From: Clostridiales bacterium
GTDB taxonomy: Bacteria; Bacillota; Clostridia; Oscillospirales; CAG-382
Assembly: GCA_003343885.1 (NCBI GenBank)
Contig: QAKH01000044.1
Location: forward strand, 1 to 6,635
DNA: 6,635 nucleotides
Reading direction: 5' to 3'
Made by a program: the position numbers and the translations under genes. Below the pieces are notes generated by a model. The model was not told the DNA's origin and did no database searches. It worked only from the letters and a program-made list of their open reading frames with translations. Below, piece after piece: positions 1 through 5,677 of this stretch. Each line of letters starts with the position of its first letter. The stretch's first letter is position 1.

Positions 1-3000
1 CGTTTGCCGTTTTTATTGAGCCGGTTGTGTGGTTTTCAACATTTGTACCATCAGAACCGTAGATAAAGTTGCCTCCGATGGTGTTATCTGTGTAACCATT
101 TCCTGCATAGTCCTTCAATGGATAGAGCTTATAGGAAATATTATAGGTAGCTCCGGGCACAAAGCTCATGTAAATGTTAAAATAAGCCCAAGCTCTGTTG
201 TTAGCGGTGGTCTTTATTTCAAAAACCTTCTTTCCCGGTTCCTCCGGGTCATCGATTATATTGACGTTTGCGTTTTCCGCCGAATAACGGATACCCTCGG
301 GCACTTCAGCACCAGCATCGAGAACCACTTCTGTTGGTTTAGGAGTAACTTTTATAATTCCTTCGGGGTTTGTATAGAGTATCTTAATGTAATCAATTGA
401 GAAAGTTCCCTCAGCTTCAAACGGATCAAATCTTATCTGACCTATTGTTCCTGACCAGTTCGGATGCTGAGTCATATCAAATTCTATCTCAACGAACTCA
501 CCGTTCGATGAAAGGCCTTCAGTTGAGACGGTAACCACATCATTTCCATTAAAAGATCCTCCGGGATTTACAAAGAATATTGATGAAGTTATTCCGGTCG
601 TTCCTTCAGCGTATCCTCCGGTAATGTCATAAGACATGCGAACAACAACTTTTTCATATTTTACCGGATCAATTGAAATTTTAGGAGAATTCATAACAGG
701 ATCGTGACGCCTTCCATTGGATAGCGACTTAAATGAGACTACTCCGCCGGAATGTTCCGTTGCTTCAAGACAAGCAGTTGTAAATCCGTCCAAATAACCT
801 TCTATATTGAAGTCCCATGTATAATCTGCGGCTTCTCCCTCTTCTTTGCTGAAATAATAGTTAGTTAAGGTATATTTGTTTCCGTCAACTGAAATTCCTA
901 ACTCGAGTGCCTCTGCCATTGCCTCTATCTCTATCTCAGGTATTCCGTCGATAATCTCAGGTGCGGATTTAAGCGTAACATTGCCCTTATCGGTTTCGGC
1001 TGTAGTCGATCCCATTGTGAACACTATGTAGTGATCATTCGCTCCGTAAAGAGTGAGCTGCTTTTTATCAAAATTCCAGCGATAGAATATGCCAAGTTTC
1101 GTATAAAATCCGGCTGCGTAAGGATCGATTGCCGCTTTCAATGCTCCGTTTTCATATACCGGCTTAAATGCCGTAGCTGTCGAAACAGTTTCGCTGTTCA
1201 AATATATCTCATGTGAATCAGGAGCATTAAGGAATTCAACTAGTTGAATCTCATATTCGCAGTCACCGCGTTCGATAGGGTCCATTCTGAACAGGCCAAT
1301 TTTACCTTTCCAGTTTCCGCACTGCGTCATATTTACAATGTACTCATGATACTCACCGTCAGATGTGATCTCAAAGTTGATATTCTTCTTTTCATCCCAA
1401 GTCTTATCGTTCTCAGTAAGGAAGTACAGCTGGCATTTAGCAGTATCAGTAGCAGCGGTCGCCTTGTAGACTATACGCATATACTCAGCTTCTGACGCGT
1501 CGAAATCTAAATTACGAGTAGTTACAAGTGCAAAGTCGGCTCCAGCACTTACTCCCTTTAGTGAGTTTGAAGTATATTCGACACTGGCGTTGCCGTGGCT
1601 GTTTCTGAAAATTTGCTCCTCATTTCCGGTAGTAAAATCAAATTTCAAAGTCGATGACAACTCATCAACATCAAGGTTTTCATCCTCGGAATACAGTTCG
1701 TATCTGCGTATTCTCTTTCTGGACTGGTCATAAAGAGCGTTATATCTTGTGCGGGTATCGTCATCAGGACGAAGATCCGAATGCTCTTCTTCTCCGACAA
1801 AGACGTTTCTTATCGCGTCAAGATAACTGAATCCAATGCTGTTTGTCGGAAGAATATAATGCCCTTCGCCAAATTCGTTCCAGTTACTTAAAATAAGCAT
1901 ATCCGTCTGCCACGTTTCACCGGTTCTGTTGCCGAGCAGGTCATCTTTTACCCACGTGAGAATTTCCTCGTAATCCTCTTGAGTAATCAGAGGCGAACGG
2001 CTGTTGCCCTGTCCTAAGAACATATTGCAAAATCCTACGCCGACCGTTGGAACAGCTGTTATTCCGGAAGAAACTGCGCCTTTATCCTGATCGGTAATCT
2101 TTTGTTTCTGATATTCCGGATCAAATGCGCTCTGTCCCCAGTTATATGCATAAATTCCGTCAAATCCCATAGACTGCGCCGTTACTGCATCAGAACCGGT
2201 TGTAAGAATAATCGCACCGTCATATCCCAAATCGACGCACACCTGTCTCAGGTAGTCAAGCTCAGCCTTTACGGCTTCAGCTGAACCGAATATATCGAGA
2301 AGAGTAGAAGTTCTGTATATTGTGATGAGAGCCTTATTGTCTATTGAGAAATATCTGTCTTTATCGTACAGGTAATATTCTTTCCAATACTCTACGATAT
2401 TGTTGCGGAACTGCTCGGAATTTGAAGGCAAATTACCCGAGTTCTCCCACATTATGGCGTATTTCATCATTTCAGAGTACTTGGAATCAAGCTGAGCCGC
2501 AAGGCCGTAGCTGTTTCTCGGAGTTTTTACGGGATTGCTTGGTGTTCCGCTATACCAGCAAACAAGTTTGAAATCAATTCCGTGCTCAAGAAGCCACTTT
2601 ATTTCCCAGTCTGCCACTTCGGTCGAACCTTCGTCGTACATACCAAGATACGGATACAATTCGTCAAATGCGCTTGTATAATCCCAGCCGAACTGGAAAC
2701 CATTTCTCCATATATCGCAGACTTCTATACCGACAATACTGTCATCCGAAGAAACAGGTTCCGGCTCCGGAACATAATCCGGCTGCTCGTCAAATGTATT
2801 GAATACGAACAGGTCGTCTATCAAAATATCTGTTGCCTGCTCAGCCGGAAGTGTGATTTTAACTCCGTCAAACGAAGCGGCATTGAAATAACCTGTCGCA
2901 AGCTTTTTCCTGTTAACGCTGTATGTCACAGCCCCTGTATCGGTGTTTGCTTCAATACGGAGAGTTTGCCAAACATTACCGTTATACGTACGCAGAAGTG

Positions 3001-4528
3001 TTCCATCTCCGGAATAGAAGGCGTTTCCGTTTGTATATATCTTTACAATCTCATTTCCGCCGGATGTGAGTGCAAAGGTTGTTCCGTCGTTATAATCCGG
3101 CATATAAAACTTCATTTCAAAAACAACTTTTCTTGTTATCGGGTCAAAAGAAGCAGTAAGGGTACTTGTTTGTCCTGCCTCCGACGAAATTCTTGCGCTG
3201 TATGAATCGTAGGCATTCGAAGCTACCGCCTCTATTTTAGCCGTCGCGCCGCCGTCCAACGTCCAGCCGTATGGCATTCCGTCACGCTCTGAAGAAGACA
3301 TAAATATTTCATTAAGAGCGTATCCGCTGTACAACTTGGTTTTTTGCGGAGTCGCAACAACAAGGCTTTCTTTGTCACTTGAAAACATGAGTGTGTTAAC
3401 ACTTGTACATGCGGTATCTGCAAACGAATACGTTCCTGCAAAGTTACCGTCTATTATAAGAGTATTCGTCTTGTTATCCATATCGGTAATGGTTTTTACA
3501 GTCATATAGTCGCCAACTGCGACACCGGTGTCGGTCAAATTTCCATTTTCATTAGCATGGAAAGTACCATTCTTGGTTACAAAGCACATAGCTTGTGTTT
3601 CTTCATCTTTTCCAAGAATTATGTAAAAACCATTATCTGCTGACTGGAAGGATATGTTAGTTTCCATAACTATCTTTCCGCTTGTCTGCTCAGCAAAAGT
3701 TCTGAGCATGGCAGTTCTTTCACTTTCGCTTGTATCAAGAACCTGTGTTTGGCTCGGCGTTGAGCCATCAGGCATTCCGCGCGAATCAAGCTCCCAACCG
3801 TACTGGCCATAATTTGACGGATTCATTGAGCCTGTATCATCTATAAAATAGAGTGCCGGAACAGGATCGGGACGCTTTTCCAAGGTTTTCTGCAATCTGT
3901 TTTCGGGGACAGCTACTCTGTTTATGATAGCAGCTGCCTCACAGCGCGTAATGTCGTTATTAGGATAGAACATTCCATATTCATCGTTTCCCATAACAAT
4001 ACCGCTGTTATACAAAGCTAAAATTGTGTCTCTGTAATCAGCTTTTTCATTCACGTCAGGAAGATAGTCAACGGTATTTATAGGAGTGAAATAGCTTTCC
4101 GGCATACTCTTATAAAATACTTCCGCCATCTCGTATCTTTTTATATTTCTATCGTAGTTATCAAACTGCTCCGAGGTTATAATTCCTTCTGCAACAGCAT
4201 AGTCAACGTATGACTGATACCATTGTTCAGACTGTACTTCGGGAATCGTTTTTCCATTATACGAAGCATGCACACGGCTTGCAATCGTAACAGCCTCGGC
4301 GACAGTCATTGTGCCTTCCGGCGAAAAAGCCGTCTGGCTCACGCCCTGCATAAAGCCCAGCTCGTACGCCGATTTTACTTCGGACGCATACCACTCTCCG
4401 CCTGAAACGTCGATAAACATGCCGTCGGTATATTCGTTTTTCTTTTCAAATTCCTGACCTGCACTTACCGTCGTCAAAAACGCGCAAAGCACCATTAAAG
4501 ACAAAATAACAGTAAAAACTCTTTTCAT
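1..4528 (-). CDS. Giant SLH-anchored GH99/WbsX-like glycosidase with multiple carbohydrate-binding-like modules (3' end outside window)
   Basis: The frame is open for 1509 codons from the ATG at 4528 to the window edge; no stop is seen. AGGAGAG lies 8 nt before the ATG. Residues 1-23 form a signal peptide (MKR, hydrophobic core, VSA|GQ cleavage). Three SLH domains (about 38-210) should hold the protein on the secondary wall polymer. Two lectin-like beta-sandwiches follow (about 218-400 and 410-574), sharing a YGWxLD motif. A GH99/WbsX-like (PF14307-type) domain spans about 603-915. It shows MWEN, a RYFSIDNKALITIYR stretch, YDGAI and NWNEFGEG with Glu885 and Glu888; characterised GH99 enzymes use two glutamates in an NEWxEG motif. 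After it come beta-sandwich A (961-1100), a copper amine oxidase N-like domain (1107-1222), beta-sandwich B (1236-1385) and a CBM4/9-like start (from about 1395). Likely role: cell-surface hydrolysis of a glycan, perhaps mannose-containing. The substrate is unknown, and WbsX-like domains are also annotated in O-antigen synthesis clusters. The architecture is well supported; the activity is inferred. Confidence 0.9.
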   Translation of the reverse strand, partial: MKRVFTVILSLMVLCAFLTTVSAGQEFEKKNEYTDGMFIDVSGGEWYASEVKSAYELGFMQGVSQTAFSPEGTMTVAEAVTIASRVHASYNGKTIPEVQSEQWYQSYVDYAVAEGIITSEQFDNYDRNIKRYEMAEVFYKSMPESYFTPINTVDYLPDVNEKADYRDTILALYNSGIVMGNDEYGMFYPNNDITRCEAAAIINRVAVPENRLQKTLEKRPDPVPALYFIDDTGSMNPSNYGQYGWELDSRGMPDGSTPSQTQVLDTSESERTAMLRTFAEQTSGKIVMETNISFQSADNGFYIILGKDEETQAMCFVTKNGTFHANENGNLTDTGVAVGDYMTVKTITDMDNKTNTLIIDGNFAGTYSFADTACTSVNTLMFSSDKESLVVATPQKTKLYSGYALNEIFMSSSERDGMPYGWTLDGGATAKIEAVASNAYDSYSARISSEAGQTSTLTASFDPITRKVVFEMKFYMPDYNDGTTFALTSGGNEIVKIYTNGNAFYSGDGTLLRTYNGNVWQTLRIEANTDTGAVTYSVNRKKLATGYFNAASFDGVKITLPAEQATDILIDDLFVFNTFDEQPDYVPEPEPVSSDDSIVGIEVCDIWRNGFQFGWDYTSAFDELYPYLGMYDEGSTEVADWEIKWLLEHGIDFKLVCWYSGTPSNPVKTPRNSYGLAAQLDSKYSEMMKYAIMWENSGNLPSNSEQFRNNIVEYWKEYYLYDKDRYFSIDNKALITIYRTSTLLDIFGSAEAVKAELDYLRQVCVDLGYDGAIILTTGSDAVTAQSMGFDGIYAYNWGQSAFDPEYQKQKITDQDKGAVSSGITAVPTVGVGFCNMFLGQGNSRSPLITQEDYEEILTWVKDDLLGNRTGETWQTDMLILSNWNEFGEGHYILPTNSIGFSYLDAIRNVFVGEEEHSDLRPDDDTRTRYNALYDQSRKRIRRYELYSEDENLDVDELSSTLKFDFTTGNEEQIFRNSHGNASVEYTSNSLKGVSAGADFALVTTRNLDFDASEAEYMRIVYKATAATDTAKCQLYFLTENDKTWDEKKNINFEITSDGEYHEYIVNMTQCGNWKGKIGLFRMDPIERGDCEYEIQLVEFLNAPDSHEIYLNSETVSTATAFKPVYENGALKAAIDPYAAGFYTKLGIFYRWNFDKKQLTLYGANDHYIVFTMGSTTAETDKGNVTLKSAPEIIDGIPEIEIEAMAEALELGISVDGNKYTLTNYYFSKEEGEAADYTWDFNIEGYLDGFTTACLEATEHSGGVVSFKSLSNGRRHDPVMNSPKISIDPVKYEKVVVRMSYDITGGYAEGTTGITSSIFFVNPGGSFNGNDVVTVSTEGLSSNGEFVEIEFDMTQHPNWSGTIGQIRFDPFEAEGTFSIDYIKILYTNPEGIIKVTPKPTEVVLDAGAEVPEGIRYSAENANVNIIDDPEEPGKKVFEIKTTANNRAWAYFNIYMSFVPGATYNISYKLYPLKDYAGNGYTDNTIGGNFIYGSDGTNVENHTTGSIKTAN
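374..1648 (-). repeat. Protein-level duplication: beta-sandwich modules A and B flanking the amine-oxidase-like domain
   Basis: Module A (nt 1229-1648, residues about 961-1100) and module B (nt 374-823, residues about 1236-1385) end in the same pattern. A reads YIVNMTQCGNWKGKIGLFRMDP; B reads IEFDMTQHPNWSGTIGQIRFDP. Each is followed by a short turn and a final strand (EIQLVEFL or FSIDYIKILY). The pattern, DMT then Trp-x-Gly then R-[MF]-D-P, is typical of jelly-roll carbohydrate-binding-like domains found beside glycosidases. The similarity is seen in protein only; the DNA has diverged, so this is an old duplication. Glycan binding is inferred from the fold and context. Confidence 0.72.
863..1210 (-). 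other. Copper amine oxidase N-terminal-like domain in the giant protein
   Basis: Residues about 1107-1222 show the two-half pattern of PF07833-type domains: AFKPVYENGALKAAIDPYAAGF, then LGIFYRWNFDKKQLTLYG, then IVFTMGS, then APEIIDGIPEIEIEAMAEAL and LGISVDGNKYTL. The matching family pattern is an aliphatic 'LG..v.W....k.v.i' strand pair, an 'i.l.iGs' strand, then 'aP.i.dgr..vPlr.iaeaLG'. These domains are common as surface or wall modules in Bacillota and carry none of the amine oxidase active site (no topaquinone Tyr or Cu-binding His cluster), so no oxidase activity is implied. A related domain occurs in the right-edge gene. Confidence 0.7.
1784..2722 (-). other. GH99/WbsX-like (beta/alpha)8 glycosidase domain
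   Basis: This is the likely catalytic part of the giant protein, residues about 603-915. It begins near VCDIWRNGFQFGWDY and runs through a helix (ADWEIKWLLEHGIDFKLV) that matches the usual 'WQIELAKKYGIDGF' strand-helix of the family, then KYAIMWEN, RYFSIDNKALITIYR, YDGAIIL, FDGIYAYNWG and finally NWNEFGEGHYILPT followed by GFSYLDAIRN. The last block is the family hallmark (NEWxEGxxxEP...GYxYLEA). Glu885 and Glu888 sit at the spacing of the two catalytic glutamates of GH99. The canonical Trp after NE is Phe here. The N-terminal part of the barrel is less typical, so the fold assignment is firmer than the substrate. Confidence 0.83.
2805..3876 (-). other. Tandem lectin-like (LamG/ConA-like) beta-sandwich pair of the giant protein
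   Basis: Residues about 218-400 and 410-574 look like two concanavalin-type beta-sandwiches. Both contain a YGWxLD motif near the start (YGWELDSRG and YGWTLDGGA) and a GMP tripeptide. Both then have an alternating-strand 'KIVMETNISF' or 'KVVFEMKFYM' segment, a Gly-rich strand pair, and a 'D...TNTLIIDG' or 'DTGAVTYSVN' hairpin. The second ends in ILIDDLFVFNTF. Lectin-like sandwiches of this sort usually bind glycans or act as spacers between wall anchor and catalytic domain. No catalytic motif of a ConA-like glycanase (such as ExDxxE) is seen. The exact family is uncertain. Confidence 0.55.
3899..4417 (-). other. Three SLH domains (wall anchor) of the giant protein
   Basis: Residues about 38-210 hold three repeats with the usual SLH layout: an F-x-D-V or W-Y-x-x-Y-V start, a helix ending in a G-[FI]-[MI] turn, and a conserved turn before the last helix. 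The first repeat has FIDVSGGEWYASEV, GFMQG and FSPEG. The second has EQWYQSYVDYAVAEGII. The third has LPDVNEKADYRDTI, GIVMGNDEYGMFYPNNDIT. In well-studied SLH proteins the TRAE motif contacts the pyruvylated wall polymer; here the equivalent positions read TVAE, KRYE and TRCE, so only the third keeps the TR pair. Wall anchoring is inferred from the family. Confidence 0.9.
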
Positions 4529-4536
4529 CCAATCAA

Positions 4537-4543
4537 CTCTCCT
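4537..4543 (-). promoter_or_regulatory. Ribosome binding site of the giant SLH protein
   Basis: AGGAGAG on the minus strand lies 8 nt upstream of the ATG at 4528. This is strong and well spaced, and fixes the start that gives an intact signal peptide. Confidence 0.9.
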
Positions 4544-4557
4544 AACTGTTTGAAATG

Positions 4558-4571
4558 TTGCATTTTTGCAA
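4558..4571. promoter_or_regulatory. Short inverted repeat just downstream of the predicted transcription start
   Basis: TTGCA (4558-4562) and TGCAA (4567-4571) form an inverted repeat around a 4-nt spacer, roughly 10-22 nt downstream of the predicted start site. A further TTGCA sits at 4575-4579. The position would suit an operator. The arms are only 5 bp, so this is a weak call. Confidence 0.3.
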
Positions 4572-4586
4572 GTATTGCACATATTT

Positions 4587-4615
4587 ATTATAAATAAATC
4601 AAAAGTTTTCGTCAA
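4587..4615 (-). promoter_or_regulatory. Sigma-A-type promoter of the giant SLH protein gene
   Basis: On the minus strand, TTGACG (4615-4610) is followed by a 17-nt spacer and TATAAT (4592-4587). Only one of the 12 hexamer bases departs from consensus. Transcription should start near 4580, giving a leader of about 50 nt before the ATG at 4528. The leader contains a short TTGCA/TGCAA inverted repeat. Confidence 0.88.
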
Positions 4616-4791
4616 TAGCATATAATGATTTAATTATTGCAAATAGTGACATTGTATATGCATTATAAACAATTTTCTTCTACGCGTTTTGTAACATTCA
4701 ACAATTCTAAATTATTTCATCAAACAATACATGTTTATACGGAATATATTGTAGGATATGTACAAAAACTCTGCAATTTTGCAAATAACAA

Positions 4792-4819
4792 AGCGACTGC
4801 CTTAAAATTGGCAGCCGCT
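4792..4819 (-). terminator. Rho-independent terminator of the 224-residue membrane protein gene
   Basis: In the minus-strand transcript, AGCGGCUGCC and GGCAGUCGCU form a 10-bp stem around an 8-nt loop, followed by UUGUUAUUUG. One pair is G-U on this strand but an A-C mismatch on the other, so the hairpin favours minus-strand transcripts. It begins 9 nt after the stop codon (4829-4831). The U-tract is interrupted, so efficiency may be moderate. Confidence 0.78.
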
Positions 4820-4828
4820 AAAGCTTAT

Positions 4829-5503
4829 TTATTTTAACTCAAAGTCTATTGTTTTTGAAATATCTGACCCGTCATATATAACATATTTGCAAAGTTCTGT
4901 GTATTCCCCGTTGTCTTCAAGCCGATCAATATACAGGGTGTAAGTTTTTCTCTCAGTTTGTTCAGAAGTTTCCGTTTGGTCTGTTTCATTTTGGGTGTCA
5001 TCTGAAACATTGCTTACAAGCTCAATCCCATTAAAGCATATTCTGATGTAGTTATGATTGAATTTACGCTTTTGCTCAAAAAAGTAATCCTCATACACGT
5101 TCTTATCGCTGTCTACAAGTCTGAATTTGAACGGAATACCGTCCTCATTTATATTCGGAGCAATATCTACATTATATTTGACAGAAAACTGAAGCTGCTT
5201 TGCCGCTTCGATATGATACAAATAATTAAACTCAACCATTCTTCCGTCGTCTATTGCAACCCAAGGCGACTGCATTCCGTACTGCTCAACCTTAAAGTTT
5301 TCGGGATCGGAATTGTACGCAGATACGGTAATATCATTATATATTACTTTGGAAACGATTTTATCATCCGAATACATGGTACATCTTACAATAAGAATAG
5401 TATATATAAGAAGTATAATCAAAATTGCAAGCCATTTGAACAGCTTTCCGACAGTAAATTTCTTACCATTCTTCGGTTCGGTTACTTCAGGATAATTTTC
5501 CAA
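4829..5503 (-). CDS. Single-pass membrane protein with extracellular domain, function unknown
   Basis: The protein has 224 residues from a TTG start at 5503, with GAGG (5515-5512) 8 nt upstream. The frame stays open to a GTG at 5566, but that longer start would place the gene's own -10 box inside the coding region and has no ribosome binding site. Residues 1-20 are a short cytoplasmic tail with Lys-rich KNGKKF. Residues 21-39 (LFKWLAILIILLIYTILIV) form one transmembrane helix. About 180 residues should be outside the membrane, by the positive-inside rule. The outer part looks beta-rich (QLQFSVKYN, IPFKFRLVDSDKNVYEDYF, TYTLYIDRL) and has a Ser/Thr/Glu/Gln-rich linker at about 163-185. I do not recognise the family. 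The gene has its own promoter and terminator, so it is monocistronic. Lying between two paralogous surface proteins, it may act at the same envelope, but that is only inferred from position. Confidence 0.85.
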   Translation of the reverse strand: MENYPEVTEPKNGKKFTVGKLFKWLAILIILLIYTILIVRCTMYSDDKIVSKVIYNDITVSAYNSDPENFKVEQYGMQSPWVAIDDGRMVEFNYLYHIEAAKQLQFSVKYNVDIAPNINEDGIPFKFRLVDSDKNVYEDYFFEQKRKFNHNYIRICFNGIELVSNVSDDTQNETDQTETSEQTERKTYTLYIDRLEDNGEYTELCKYVIYDGSDISKTIDFELK

Positions 5504-5509
5504 ACAAAA

Positions 5510-5515
5510 CACCTC
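5510..5515 (-). promoter_or_regulatory. Ribosome binding site deciding the TTG start of the membrane protein
   Basis: GAGGTG on the minus strand; the GAGG core ends 8 nt before the TTG at 5503. It overlaps the alternative in-frame GTG at 5512, which therefore cannot be served by it. Confidence 0.75.
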
Positions 5516-5534
5516 GGTTTCGACTATATGTAAT

Positions 5535-5563
5535 ATTATATCATTCCGAAAGCTTTTTTTCAA
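5535..5563 (-). promoter_or_regulatory. Extended -10 sigma-A promoter of the membrane protein gene
   Basis: On the minus strand, TTGAAA (5563-5558), a 17-nt spacer and TATAAT (5540-5535), with TG at 5543-5542 completing an extended -10 (TGATATAAT). Transcription should start near 5528, about 25 nt before the TTG start at 5503. An A-run in the spacer next to the -35 may bend the DNA. Confidence 0.88.
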
Positions 5564-5634
5564 CACATATTTTTAAATTTGAGTTTCTTCTTCGTGCAAA
5601 ACTCATACAAACAACCATATTATCAACATTATTC

Positions 5635-5671
5635 AAAAAGACGGCAGAGTTTCGAAAAACTCTGCCGTCTT
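5635..5671 (-). terminator. Strong rho-independent terminator of the right-edge gene, UUCG tetraloop
   Basis: A perfect 15-bp inverted repeat (arms 5638-5652 and 5657-5671) surrounds a 4-nt loop. In the minus-strand transcript the loop is UUCG, an exceptionally stable tetraloop, and the stem is followed by a run of U (5639-5635). It begins 6 nt after the stop codon at 5678-5680. On the other strand the loop would be CGAA and no long T-run follows, so it acts mainly on minus-strand transcripts. Confidence 0.93.
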
Positions 5672-5677
5672 GCACTG

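Larger units (their letters stand above)
4544..4828. other. AT-rich intergenic region between the giant gene and the membrane protein gene
   Basis: About 285 nt without a credible gene. From right to left it holds the terminator of the membrane protein gene (4792-4819), an AT-rich stretch (about 4616-4790) with no recognised gene or RNA, the promoter of the giant gene (4587-4615) and its leader. TTGCA or TGCAA occurs repeatedly (4558, 4567, 4575, 4637, 4638, 4772, 4779, 4780). A plus-strand frame across this region lacks a ribosome binding site and was not called. Confidence 0.7.
5504..5677. other. Intergenic region between the right-edge gene and the membrane protein gene
   Basis: This holds the terminator of the right-edge gene (5635-5671), about 70 nt of AT-rich DNA with no recognised element (5564-5634), the promoter of the membrane protein gene (5535-5563) and its short leader. 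Together these make the two genes separate transcription units. Confidence 0.75.

Noticed and set aside
863..1210. A functional copper amine oxidase
   Set aside because: Only the N-terminal-type accessory fold is present; the catalytic domain with its cofactor Tyr and His ligands is absent.
1229..1648. A possible recent recombination tract in module A, from slightly greater use of AAG, GAG and ATC codons
   Set aside because: The shift is small by eye and similar codons occur elsewhere in the gene; without a computed codon statistic it cannot be supported.
2582..3205. A 207-codon plus-strand frame
   Set aside because: It lies antisense to the lectin-like and glycosidase part of the giant protein, whose frame is uninterrupted and recognisable. 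The plus-strand product is Cys- and Arg-rich, low in recognisable motifs and has no convincing ribosome binding site.
3232..3441. A 69-codon minus-strand frame inside the giant gene
   Set aside because: It is a different frame on the same strand, fully inside the continuous domain-bearing frame, with no independent signals.
4637..4837. A 66-codon plus-strand frame in the intergenic region
   Set aside because: It begins with TTG, has no ribosome binding site, and overlaps the terminator and stop codon of the membrane protein gene.
5054..5533. A 159-codon plus-strand frame
   Set aside because: It is antisense to the membrane protein gene, which has a promoter, ribosome binding site and terminator on the other strand. 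No initiation signal supports the plus-strand frame.
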